NCBI RefSeq assembly: GCF_958298935.1
Contig: NC_084921.1
Coordinates: forward strand, 50,765,001 to 50,829,000
From: Phragmites australis
Lineage: Eukaryota > Streptophyta > Magnoliopsida > Poales > Poaceae
Length of the DNA stretch: 64,000 nt
Direction of reading: 5' to 3'
A program made the translations under genes and the position numbers. Below are positions 22,337 to 32,481 of this stretch, one piece after another; positions within the stretch are counted from its first letter, which is position 1, and each line of letters starts with the position of its first letter. The notes below the pieces were generated by a model. The model saw only the letters and a list, made by a program, of their open reading frames with translations. It was not told the origin of the DNA and made no database searches.

Positions 22337-23411
22337 TCCGGTTGTGTTACAAAACGGCTCCGTTGCAGAGCCGCTCAAAACACAACCACGAGGGCGAGAA
22401 AGGTTGTCGGCTTCCGACAGAGGAGATTGGCTGGTGAAGAGCCAGACAGCGGGTGGATGGCCAGGGCAGGGAGACCAGTGCATGGGCGGGCAGGGCTGAG
22501 GGCGGATCGACCCAAGGGGATCCGACGGCGCGCTGGAGAGGCCGAAGCGGAGTAGCTCGGTGCGGATTCGGCATCGAGAGGAGAGCTGACGGGTGGGAGC
22601 TGGCGGAGGAGGCTGACGGCGGTGCGTGGAGGGGGGGGGGTGCTGGGCGGCGGCGGCGACGACGCGTGGGTTATGGGCGTGGGAGGTTGGAGCCGGCGCA
22701 CGGGAGGGCACGCGGACCAACGAGCGGTGGGAGATAGGAGACCGACGGCGGCACGTGGGAGGGCGTGCGAACTGGCAGTGCAGTCCGAGATCGAGCTGAC
22801 CGAGCTGGAGGGAGAGGCGCAGTAGACAACAGGCTGATTCAACCGGTGATGGAGAAGCTACAATCGATCGGCTTATGAGAGGAAGCTACTGTAGATGAAC
22901 TGTACCAACCGATCGAAGGATAGTAGGATAGATTAGGATGAGTTGCGGCATTAAAAAAAACTAGCTCTAATACCATGTTAGTGATAGCAATTTCTATTCC
23001 TTGGAGATCCTAAGACCAGTATATATACATATGTGATCCTAATACCAGTATATATACATATGTACATGTGGCAATATGCAATAAACCTCTTATAGATTAG
23101 GGATATTACACAGAAATATATCAAACACCCCCTTCGTGTATAAATATAAGAATCTTTGTACTGCTGCTTATTATCATGTTGCTGCAGGAACACCTGCAAT
23201 GACTACCAGAGGTTGCTTGGAGGATGACTTTGAGGTGATCGCAGACTTCCTCATCAGGGCGACACAGATTGCTAGCAATGCTCTGAAAGAACATGGGAAG
23301 CTGCAAAAGGAATTCCGAAGAGGCCTACAGAACAATAAGGATATTATAGAACTCGGTAATCAGGTTGAGGCATTTGCATCACAGTTTGCGATGCCAGGTT
23401 TTGATGCTTGA
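15554..23411 (+). CDS. SHM6/7: Serine hydroxymethyltransferase, SHM6/SHM7-type (four exons)
   Basis: PLP enzyme converting serine and tetrahydrofolate to glycine and 5,10-methylene-THF. Exons: 15554-16438, 20086-20488, 20701-20802, 23188-23411, all with GT/AG introns and consistent phases (0, 1, 1), giving 537 residues. Motifs in order: ASENF (107-111), [16 protein letters not shown] (126-141), [11 protein letters not shown] with Asp284 and His287, [14 protein letters not shown] with the PLP lysine at 313, then [19 protein letters not shown] and [15 protein letters not shown]. Residues 1 to about 75 form an extension starting MDLS with a basic RPAKRQ stretch. This is typical of the plant SHM6/SHM7 branch, one member of which (Arabidopsis SHM7/MSA1) is reported as nuclear and linked to S-adenosylmethionine supply. 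The start is the first ATG in frame; an upstream GTG codon is not used. Introns 1 (3.6 kb) and 3 (2.4 kb) hold transposons. The coding frame is intact, so the gene is probably functional. Confidence 0.93.
17430..18659. mobile_element. Nested TIR element inside the intron 1 insertion
   Basis: The left end 'tgcgcctaggctcaactcta' (from 17430) and the reverse complement of the right end 'tgcgtctagactcaattcta' (to 18659) match at most positions, and the likeness continues for about 45 bp. This is an imperfect terminal inverted repeat. No transposase is visible. I could not find a target duplication next to it. The interior includes the low-complexity block at 17741-18190. Confidence 0.5.
17741..18190. 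repeat. Low-complexity block of 'actactga/actattga' words
   Basis: About 450 bp are built almost entirely from degenerate words such as 'ctactga', 'ctattga' and 'acaaactattgatact', without a fixed period. It is cryptically simple sequence and not a clean tandem array. It sits in the nested intron 1 element. Confidence 0.7.
20850..23110 (-). mobile_element. Short-LTR Copia derivative (gag and protease only) in SHMT intron 3
   Basis: Two similar short LTRs bound the element: 20850-20954 (105 bp) and 22976-23110 (135 bp), both TGTTAG...ATTACA on the plus strand. The right one has an internal doubling of 'ccagtatatatacatatg'. Next to the right LTR, the minus strand reads 'tggtattagagct', close to the initiator-Met tRNA primer site TGGTATCAGAGC, so the element runs on the minus strand. 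It encodes a Copia gag start (SVIFDGANY, about 22030-22080), gag pieces to about 21130, and the protease phrase [12 protein letters not shown] (21000-21030). Integrase, RT and RNase H are absent. A GC-rich block (22340-22830) and an (AT)n tract lie in its 5' leader. No matching 5-bp target duplication is visible (flanks ATCCC and CAGAA). Confidence 0.75.
22266..22334. repeat. (AT)n microsatellite, 69 bp
   Basis: An uninterrupted alternating TA run sits in the leader of the Copia derivative in SHMT intron 3. Its length is likely to vary between individuals. Confidence 0.97.
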
Positions 23412-24030
23412 ATGTGCATATATATCATAGTTGGGATTGTCCAAATTTATCAGCAACATTGCCCTGCTGATTAGACAACACTATGGACTATATCTTTCAA
23501 CTGCAGAAGATTAGGAGAGAATTTTTTTTTTATTTGGTAATTGGTCTTGGGACTTTATTCAAGCAAATATGTACAGTTTACTGCCCAAGTTGCGAATTAT
23601 GCATGGAGTGAACCTTGGTATGACGAATTATTATAGGAGATATTTTCTTCTTGTCACCCTACAACAGAATTCGTGCTGCCTTTTGGAACCTGTGGTTGTC
23701 CAGGCTGAATAAGCTTAACCATCTGATCTCTTGTTAATTATATACGATGGAATGTGGCAAACTATATTGGGGCGTACAATCTGTTTCGGCCATTTGAAAT
23801 ACTGAGCCTTTGAGCTGCGTGTTTTTACATTTCCGACCCGGTTGATCAAGGGAAATAGAATGGTAAGTAGGACTTGTATACATCAGCTATATATGGCTTC
23901 AAAGTTACTCATGGATATTAGTATTTAGACTTTTTCTATTTTATCATCTCATTTTTATGACTGTGGAATGCTTTATCAAATCTATGCCTGTATGTGTTCA
24001 CTGTCTGACTAGGAGAAGACATTTCAGCGT
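23412..24030 (+). other. 3' UTR and downstream flank of the SHMT gene
   Basis: The sequence directly after the stop is AT-rich and has no competing frame. No single clear AATAAA signal can be chosen. The 3' UTR end is not determinable by eye. Confidence 0.4.
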
Positions 24031-24346
24031 GCACTCGTAGTCGAAGAACTGACATAGTGACATGGATGTCAATAACTGTCTTTCAGCTGCTAACATCATG
24101 AGGCTCCTGTGTTCGTTGTGGGGGGGGGGGGGGGGGGAATCATCATGAAAAATTGGTAGCTAGCATAGACGCTAATTCCAGTTGCGGCACTCGTAGTCGA
24201 AGAACTGACATAGTGACATGGATGTCAATAACTGTCTTTCAGCTGCTAACATCATGAGGCTCCTGTGTTCGTTGTGGGGGGGGGGGGGGGGTGGGAAATC
24301 ATCATGAAAAATTGGTAGCTAGCATAGACGCTAATTCCAGTTGCGG
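24031..24346. repeat. 156-bp tandem duplication with long G-runs
   Basis: The units are 24031-24186 and 24187-24346. They are nearly identical base for base, from 'gcactcgtagtcgaagaact' to 'ctaattccagttgcgg'. The main difference is the G-run: about 18 G (24120-24137) in the first, and 16 G followed by T and GGG in the second. Near identity points to a recent duplication, or to an assembly artefact at the homopolymer. Confidence 0.93.
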
Positions 24347-26115
24347 CCGGACATCCTCTAACTTTGCCAAGCAAAGTCAGAGGTGCTACAGTATTTTGCA
24401 GTTCATGTTTGCGCGTTCGTTAAGATTTTACTGCTTCAGCACCCTTTCCAACAGCATTTCGGGTACAGTAACTACTACATCGGGTTGCTACAGTAATAAA
24501 CTGCACTTTACTATTTATGCACTCACGACTTACTGTAATACCTCTAGTTTTATCAGAGCAAATCAGAGGATGCGAGTCCGTTGCGGCCTGGAGGTTATCA
24601 GCTCTCACCTCCCGTTTGACTGATGCAGGCCGTTTGTTTCTCCGGACTTGAGCCTCTACCGTGGCACTACGCTCCTTTTTCGTTTCGGCCATGATCTGCT
24701 TGAGTTGCTGCCGATCCATGGGCATCGCATCTGCTGCTCCATTTCTTCCTCCAAGGAAATGATGGCGCGGCATCGGTCCATCGACGAAGGCAAGGCCGGC
24801 AAAGCCAACAACGCAAAGGTCCTTTCTTTCAATGCGCAGCAGAAAGCCCAGTCCAGCTGCCGTTCCAGAAGCACTTCAATCATCGCGACCATCTGCTGCT
24901 TCTTGGGACATCGGTCCAACCGGAGAAACGCCAAAAGACGGAGGCGCCACAATGTTTTCGCAGTGCCCATGTGCTGCGTCGTTCATCCATCTCCCTGAAC
25001 CTGCCCTCCCGCCCGTAGATTTCTACGCCTCGGCGTCGCTTTCCTCGCCGAGGGCAGGGGTACAAGGAATCTGAAGCCCAACCGGCCAACCCCTTTTCGC
25101 CCCCCTATTCTTGAGTTGGTGGAGTCCCTAATGATGGCTTACACGGAAGTGAGCTCGCCACTGCAAGTAAACAAAAAACTTTTCTCTATCGCGAGAGGCT
25201 TTGGCGTTTAGTTTCACATTTTGCTTTCGAGCCTTGTAACGAGGGAACAGTGCCTCGCCCGAAGTGGCATCGGTGGATATGATATGGCGCTGAAAATGCA
25301 CACGCCGCTCGGCTTTTGTATTCCAGTTTGGAAAGGAGGTTCATGATAGCTTGGCTTTTGCCGGCGATGGAAGCGGCAAATGAGGTTAGGTTCTGGCAGT
25401 ACATGAGCTGGTATGACTTGACATACATCTGAGTTTGTAAACTAGAATCATCACCTTGCAACCAGAGGGAGACCACTTTGGGGTTAGGCTCAAGATTGTC
25501 AGTTATGGCAGGTCCAGTGTGAACATTTGAGAGATGCTAATTGCTAGGTTTGTTTCTTAAAAAGCCATCACCATGTTAGATGTTGTTTCCATGCAGATGT
25601 CTGGCAAGAATTCAAAGACTCTTCAAGTTGAAGCTGGGGAAGTGAGGAGAGAGCAAAAACAGGAAAAGTGTAAGGAGAGAACAAACCAAAGTTTAAAGAG
25701 AAAATCTCGTAATGTGGTGCGCAGGCATCCTCTATCCTGACGTATATTTACGTTGAGATTTATATTGAAGGATTAGTGAAAAAATATGAGGTAAATAAGA
25801 TAATCAACGGCTGAATGAAAATAGTAGATGGCATGATAAGTGCACCACATTGCCCAGTTACGTTTCCCCCAACCAAAGTTCACCCGTTCTTTTCCCTGTG
25901 ATAGCAAAGGTCCAACCTACGCCACCCTCTGCTTCCCAGGCTAACAAACAAGAAGAAACCTTTGGACGTGCACCTGCTAGTGTGCCTCTTCCAACTCGCT
26001 TGCCTTTTCTCTCAGCATCCTCTCTCTAATCTCTATCGTGTCTCTTCTTGCATGGCAGACACAGACACAACAACGAGAAAGGAACATCATCATGGCCTGC
26101 GACACTCTATCACTC

Positions 26116-26118
<3 letters not shown>
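24347..26118. other. Intergenic, with an unrecognised minus-strand open region at 24420-25089
   Basis: Three overlapping minus-strand frames (24880-25089, 24656-24970, 24420-24773) are open over about 650 bp of moderately GC-rich sequence. The third contains DRQQLKQIMAETKKERSATV, which looks like ordinary charged helical protein. I cannot match it to a family, and the frames do not join into one without shifts. It could be an exon or captured gene fragment, or chance. The remainder (25090-26118) shows nothing I recognise. Confidence 0.3.

Positions 26119-26162
<44 letters not shown>
26119..26162. repeat. (GA)22 microsatellite
   Basis: A perfect GA run of 44 bp lies 165 bp downstream of the stop codon of the BYPASS1-like gene. 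Confidence 0.97.
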
Positions 26163-26164
<2 letters not shown>

Positions 26165-26326
26165 ATGCTTGCTAGGGACACTATTACGTACTGCTGCGAT
26201 GTTATGGAGTAGTAGCATTACTTGTACTACCATGCAATCAAGCAAGCAACAAGCTTCATTCATTCATTCGTTCAGGGCGGGACTGTGAGCCTCTGCGATA
26301 TGATCGACGGAATTCGGACGGGTCGA

Positions 26327-27392
26327 TCATTGGCTGCACAGGTCGGAGAGCTCCTTCCTGCCCTCGACAATGTCGTCGAGGAAGTTATCGAGTTGGCACA
26401 CCAGGCTCTCGGTGCCGGTCCGGAGCACGTCCAGCCACACCTTCAGCTCCTCCACCTTGTCCTTGACGCCGCCGTCTTCGCACTTGCGGCCAGCGGCGGC
26501 GGTTCGCTCCACCTCCTCGCACGCGGCCTCCACGGCGGCGCGCGCGCACCTTAACTCGCACATCCTGATCCCCGGCGCGCCGGCGTCCTCGGCCTCCTCC
26601 GCCATCCTCTGCTGCAGCATTGCGATGGACGCCATGAAGCCGCCGCCGGCGTCCGCGCCCTCCGCCGCGCACGGGATGCCTGCGGCGCTGCAGGAGCAGG
26701 AGACGGTGCCGCAGGCGAGGATGAGCAAGAGGAGCGAGCTCGCGTTGTGCAGCGCGTAGAGGAGCCCCCGGAAGCCGTTGAAGCCGGTGAGCCTGGCGTC
26801 CGTGCCGCGCAGCAGCAGACGCTCGTCGAGCTGCAGCGAGAGCGGCGCGATCCTCGCGTCCGAGAGCGCGCGGTTCTCCTCCTCCGCGGCCATCGCCTCC
26901 CTTCTCGACGCCGAGATCGCCCTCATCACCTGCACCAATCAAGAAACAGAACCAAGAAAGTTTCAGAGAAAGAAACAGAGCAAGAAAGGAAACCATCAAC
27001 GGCAGAGACACAACTGATCACCACTCGATCGCATGATGTTTCAACGAAAAACAGCAAGAACCAACCTGGCGAGTGGAGAGAGGGGAGGGGTCCTGGAGCC
27101 AATCATCCAGCGCGGTGGCGGCGCAGGAGGCCGCCGCGTAGTAGCGCTCGACGGCGGCGAGGCCGAGCTTGATGGCGAGGCATGCGTCCCAGAGGCGCGC
27201 GGTCTCGTCCATGTACTCGTCGAGCCATCGGCCGCCGGGCGGCAGGTGGAGCTGGCCGACCATGAGCGTGAGCTGCGAGTGCAGCCCCCTGAGCAGCACC
27301 GCGGCCCGGAGCAGAGCCGGCAGCGACGACAGTCCTCCGGCACGGCCAAGGTCGTCAAGCCCGCGCGCCAGGGACGTAAAGAAGGCGTTCAT
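26327..27392 (-). CDS. BYPASS1-like protein (two exons)
   Basis: Exon 1 is 27392-27066 (109 codons, phase 0), the intron 27065-26930 (136 bp, GT/AG) and exon 2 26929-26327, giving 309 residues. The N-terminal half has an all-helical region with RWLDEYMDETARLWDACLAIK (about 55-75, key residues W, DEYMDE, LWDAC). The middle has a hydrophobic stretch after GFNGFRGLLYALHNASS (about residues 155-185). The C-terminus reads KDKVEELKVWLDVLRTGTE and ends LDNFLDDIVEGRKELSDLCS. This layout fits the plant BYPASS1-related family, in which BPS1 restrains a root-derived mobile signal. The biochemical activity of these proteins is not known. The start at 27392 was chosen because an in-frame upstream Met at 27491 lies beyond a TATA box at 27458-27465. 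The gene is compact and intact. Confidence 0.75.
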
Positions 27393-27457
27393 GGCCTCGT
27401 CTGCCGTTGTCGTCGCCTCACTGTTGGGAGTGGGAAACAGAAGCCGGCTCGGCTGGC

Positions 27458-27465
27458 TATATATA
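27458..27465 (-). promoter_or_regulatory. TATA box of the BYPASS1-like gene
   Basis: TATATATA lies 66 bp upstream of the chosen start codon, between flanking 'gctagc' and 'gccagcc' sequences, the usual place for a plant core promoter with a short 5' UTR. It decides the start codon, because the longer frame beginning at 27491 would place this box inside coding sequence. Confidence 0.6.
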
Positions 27466-29239
27466 GCTAGCTCGCGGTGCACCGCAAGCAAGCAAGAGAG
27501 AGGACATGACAGGACTGGAGAAGCGACACGGCAAGAAGTGGAGCGCGGAGTGTAATGATGCGTGTCTAAGGAGAGGCGAGAGGGTGATGATGAGGCGGGG
27601 CGGAGGCAGCGGCACCATGGTCGCGGGCAGGTCTCGCGTGAGCGCGTGGGCGTGTTTAATCGCTGCTGCTAACCAAGCTCATGTGCCGGGGTGGGATCGC
27701 GGGTTTGTTTGGTTCCCGGAAAGGGTTAACCGCTGCCATCGGTTTCACCGCAGCAAAGAGCGGTGTGGCTCATTGTCAGCGAAGTGGGCCCTCTGGAGGT
27801 TTCCTGTTGGCAGCATTCGTTGAATCTCCCTATCCAATTGCCTGCTTTATTCAATTATTCCGGTCGCTGGCTTCAAAGTTTCACAGTCGGGAACTATACT
27901 GTTTTATGTGATTTTTTTTAAAAAAAAATCTCCGTCTCAAACTAGGCTTTAGAAAGAACAAGCCGTATTGGTCACAGTATTTTTTCCTTTGAATTTATGG
28001 TCTCTCTTCCACAAATATAAGAATATATTTAGCAGAATTACAGAATGGAATAGGAGAGTTCTGTCAAATGACTGTTTATAATTTTTAGCTTCTAGAATGA
28101 TTCTATGAAGTGATTTTTTTAAAATAAACTAGATGCTAAAAACTAAAAAAATTAACCTTTTTTAGTTCACTTCTCTTACAAAATCATTCTCTTCACATAG
28201 TTTACTCTATAGAATCGTAAAAGAATTATTTTTCCTATAGAATTTAGATCACGGAGCTAAAAAAGGCTCCACCACGGTTTTGTCAGTTCCCTGAATTGGT
28301 TGTGGACCAGGCTTCTCCTGCAACGGTTATTACATTAAGCAATGAGATATTTAGTACCATCAATCTCATCAGTTTATTTGACACCTCAAGCATGAGTTAT
28401 TCGATTCTACCTCATACTACCTCCCTTTATTCCCTTAATCCGTTCCCAACTCAGATATGCAAATCTTATCCTTTCAATGCCACTACCATCTGAGCGCACT
28501 CAAATTCTTCCACGGTTCATTACGACTCCGATTGCCAAGGAGCTAGTAGAAATCTCCAGAAATGCCGATCAGATTGGTTCAAATCTTTCTCATCGTCAGA
28601 AAAAAAAGGGGACACCAAGCTTTGTTGATAAAAATGGTAGGTACTATTGAATTCGCTGGTAATTGTTTGTCAGTGTTGTTGCATCCATAGTCCAGACCAC
28701 TGCATGTCTCCCTTGACTGAAGGAGCAGTAGCCCGACAGACATGCATGAGATTAGCATGGTTCTGGTCTGAGCAGCCAAGTTTTCGTGAAGCACAACTGC
28801 GCTTTATGTTCCCATCTTGTCACACACGCTGAGAGATCGGTCTCATGTTTTCGCGCGTCCATGGCAGGGGGTCATGGCAACTCCTTGCTACAGAGCGAGC
28901 ACCAAAGGATTACGTTAGAAAGTTTTTGTCCGGGACTGTACCATCTCTCAACTCGGGTCCCCCCTGTCAGGAGCAACTGATCATCACGGTTTTGCAGGTA
29001 ATTTCTAGACCAAAGGCTTGCCCTGCTTTTTATAGAAAATAACATAGAGTAAGTTTAGTTGAGGTTACCAGCTTAAAAAAACAGAACACCAACCAGACAA
29101 ATATAGGTGTAAATATCTAAAACCTCTTTACCAGGTCCATCTAAAAAACATAAACCCTCTAGACACCAGTCATCTATATGAACCTAAACGCTCAACTAAC
29201 TTCTTTGCATCACAAAATCATCTAATCCTAGGAGGAAGT
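27466..29239. other. Intergenic, no gene seen
   Basis: The first 350 bp are GC-rich promoter flank of the BYPASS1-like gene. From about 28060 to 28270 the sequence is AT-rich with mirrored 'tttagcttctagaat' and 'tatagaatttagat' words, perhaps a worn MITE. I see no credible coding frame. Confidence 0.4.
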
Positions 29240-29790
29240 CTTGCAGGAATTTGATAGCGCTGGTGAGCCTCTATGTGAACATTCACTGCCTCCTTGATCT
29301 TGTACGCCATCATCTTCACCTCCGCTCACATCCTATTTGTGCTAAGTAGCTTCCACTGTCGCAAGAAAGAGACAGTACTATAAACAACAGCCTAAGAAAA
29401 AAAACAAATTTTATTATAAAAAATATATTCATTTCTAGTTAGCCAGAGAGACTAGCACATAGCTCTCATTAAAACAATCATCAAATAATTGTCTCTATTT
29501 GGAACAAGAACCATCTCGCAAGAATTTGGTGCATGACACCAATGAAAAACATTTCTCAGCACACATCAGGGAAATTTAGTAACAGGGTATTCAAACATGA
29601 TATGATCAGCTGTTTGTTTCAAACCACACAACTAACACTATTCACTCTCTTTCTAGTTCTTTTTTATTAACTTATCAACAGATGAGATTCTATTTTTATG
29701 TAGACATCAGAGAAATATTCTGATTTTTAGATGTTTTTAGCATCCCAAACTTTGTTCATATCTGGAGTTTCTAGGTTGAAATCAATCAAA
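29240..29790 (-). pseudogene. LINE 3'-end fragment (zf-RVT region)
   Basis: Reading the minus strand with frame corrections gives CXLCGLKQTADHIMFEYPVT and later CHAPNSCEMVL and LWLTRNEYIF. This order (Cys-rich box, HIMFxCP, then a Trp/Leu/Arg region) is that of the zinc-binding tail downstream of plant LINE reverse transcriptase. Stops are frequent. It is a small, old fragment. Confidence 0.6.
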
Positions 29791-30599
29791 GGGGGTGAAA
29801 GTCAACAGTATCAAGCTTGAGGTCCCCAGATCCACACTTTTCACTAAGATTGGCATAAGAGCAAATCGTTCTTTCCACTTGATGTATTCCCTTGTTTTTT
29901 TTAAAAAAAAAATGGCGCTTTCCTTTTCCATTTGATAAACACAAGAACCGTGGTATTGTCGTATCGTCAAACAAACAAACAAGCAAACAAACAATGGAAC
30001 AAACACATCTTCGCAAAAGGAGATTTTGGGTGCGGTTAGGGCTCAGCTACTCGTGGTTTGTTCCATTGTTGATCCTATACAGACCTTGAACAACGTGTTG
30101 TTGATCATATAAAGAAATCACTTTCTGAGTGCTGGAGATGCTCATGGGCCAAACAGCTGGCTAAACCGTGACCTCGTGTAATCTACGCACGGTTGTACTT
30201 AAATGGTTGGACGCGAAACATTTCTCTTATTGTAATGCAAAGATGTGATAGGTGTCATAGAAGCTTGCCTTTTAAAATCACAAACGCTTGATTTGCCTAT
30301 ACTAATGTGATCCAAACATGAGAATTCGGTTTGTATCTTTCCCGTAATTTGGCATTTAATACTCCATACATGTAGCGAGGAGCTATGCTTGATAGCCAAA
30401 ATGACATCTGTGTCTTGGCAATATCCACAGCAAAACGACGAATTTTTTATGCAAAACACACGAGCAGATAAGTGTACAATGGATATAAACAACGAGCAAG
30501 ATAGCTCACGTTAATAATATAAATAGTCTCATTGTAATATTTTGTCACACTAACATTTAACTAATTTTATTTTATATACACATATCCAATATGCTAACC
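29791..30599. other. Intergenic, nothing recognised
   Basis: The stretch has AT-rich sequence, a run 'aaacaaacaaacaagcaaac' near 29970, and small frames on both strands without family resemblance. Confidence 0.35.
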
Positions 30600-31625
30600 G
30601 GAGATTTATTAATTATTCGAATATGTTAATAACTTTAAATGAAAAAAGTATCAACTACAAACTTGTAGATCTCATCGAGAGGTACAATTTTTATATAAAA
30701 ATTGTCTTTATTCGACTTCATATGGAAAAGTTATAAGCTCAGATAGTCTTAGAATATATTTGATTTTATTCTCAGATATCCGATATCCGACAGATGTCTG
30801 CCTCCCTATATCCAAATCCAATATAACTATCTGATATCCTAGATTTATTTCGGATATCCGATATCTGAGATCTGATTAGCATCTAAATCAGTTCGGACAA
30901 TGGAGCGGGTGGAAAAAATCCGACTCCTTTTCACCCCTGCAGACGGATATCATTGATCCTATATCTTATCTCATATTTTTTTTTATTAGAATCAGAGTCA
31001 GACACGAATAATATTGGATACAGATACGAATGTGGATAGTCTCAATCACGAATACAAATTGAACACATGATGAGTCATATGCAGACAATATTGATCAAAA
31101 ATATTTATTCGAATATTAAGTAAAGCAATAACCATATATATATGATACGTGTTATGATTGTTTGACTATTCCATGCATTTAAAACTTAACTACAGTAGAG
31201 GTCCAACAAGAAAATCAATAATATACTTCCATTAAAAGAGGTATGTTAGAACGAAATCAGAGAACTTACGAGTGCCCAATATACCAGCTGAAGCCTCTAT
31301 GAATCATTTGAATATATTAATAACTTTAAATAAAAAAATATAACTACAAACTTGAAAATCTATTTGAGAGCTACAAATTTTATATACAAATCATCTCTAT
31401 CTCTATCGGACTCTATACGAAAAAGTTACAAACTTAAAAAGATAAGCTCAGATAGTTTTAGGATATATCCACTATCGGATAAATACCTAGCTTTCTACAT
31501 CCAAATTTGGTACAACTATCTGATATCCGATTTTTTTTTTTAACATTCGAGATCCGAGATCTGATTAAAATCTAAAAGATTCGAGCGATTGGACATGCGG
31601 GAAAAGTCTAACCTATTTTCAGTCC
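30600..31625. repeat. Pair of diverged direct repeats of about 330 bp
   Basis: Segments at about 30600-30945 and 31300-31625 align along their length. Both contain, in the same order, 'taataactttaaat', 'aactacaaacttg', 'agataagctcagatagt' or close to it, 'aactatctgatatcc', and 'gagatctgatta'. The intervening 350 bp are different. They could be the two ends of a small element or an old segmental duplication. There is no coding capacity. Confidence 0.65.
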
Positions 31626-31920
31626 ACTTATGACCATAATTATAACCTCAATTATGTCTGCCCAAAAGCCCACAGCAGGCAAGGCTTCTTTTTGAAAGCA
31701 AGCCTAATTGTAATTGAGGCCATATCTATCATCTATTATTAACTCTGGTCCAAAATGGATGTCGCTTGTTGTTAGATTTTAAAAACTTTAACCTAAAAAA
31801 TAGGGGTTTTCCGAGGAACGTTACGGTAGGCATATGGCTGACCTGAACTTTGCCATTAAAAAGATGAAAAAAATTACATCTAGGGTTTGTGAAAAAATAG
31901 GGTAAAGTAAGAGAGATACA

Positions 31921-32240
31921 TCAAGTACAGCTGATTACAACAAACAGCCTATCTCTCCATTCCCGAATCGAAGCCTCATGTAGCGGATCGCGAACATGAT
32001 GCACCCACAGCGAGAGATCGGCAGCGGCAAGCCGCACCGTTTGCTCGGTGTTCCATACAGTGCCGCGGAAGACCTGGTTGTTCCTATTTATCCAAGTGCT
32101 CCACAGAGCAGAAGTGATGGCCGCGTCGCAATATCTGGACGTTCCAGACGTTTGCGAGAGTGCCGCTGTGGAAGGCATCAGCGCCTCCAACTTTTCCCCA
32201 TACAACGCGAGCAGGAGAGCAATGCAAAAATATAGGTTAA
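31921..32240 (-). pseudogene. LINE ORF2 C-terminal fragment
   Basis: A 94-codon minus-strand frame reads ITSALWSTWINRNNQVFRGT and then LSLWVHHVRDP...WRDRLF. This is the LWxxWxxRNxxVF pattern near the end of plant non-LTR retrotransposon ORF2 proteins. Only this tail is present, which fits heavy 5' truncation. Confidence 0.65.
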
Positions 32241-32377
32241 AACGGTCTAATCCTCGTATGCAAGAGATCAGATCTCGTTGGATTATTTTCCGGCTATTTT
32301 CTCTTATATTTTTGTTGATTTATGGCCTTTTTAATTCATGCACGGACATGAAATAAGAATGGATGGAGTATAGTTTT

Positions 32378-32481
32378 TTTTTAATATCAGCTTCCTTTCT
32401 CGAAGACTTCGTTGGAGTTTTTTTTAACGAGTGTGCGACGCACTAGGCTCAAACCCTGATGGGCGCGGCCTGTCCGTTCAC
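32378..32481 (-). mobile_element. SINE-like or short retroposon insertion with 17-bp target duplication
   Basis: A perfect 17-bp direct repeat, 'ggatggagtatagtttt', flanks the 104-bp insert (32361-32377 and 32482-32498). On the minus strand the insert has 'gggtttgagcc', close to the tRNA B box GGTTCGANNCC, and two A-rich runs toward its end. A long perfect flank plus A-rich tail is the mark of LINE-driven retroposition. The A box is not clear, so it may be a 5'-truncated SINE. Confidence 0.65.

Noticed and set aside
22253..22555. Open frames with long Tyr-Ile repeats
   Set aside because: They are translation of the (AT)n microsatellite joined to GC-rich flank, not a protein.
26385..27172. 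Several long frames overlapping the BYPASS1-like gene on both strands
   Set aside because: They are Arg/Ala-rich shadows of the high-GC coding exons.
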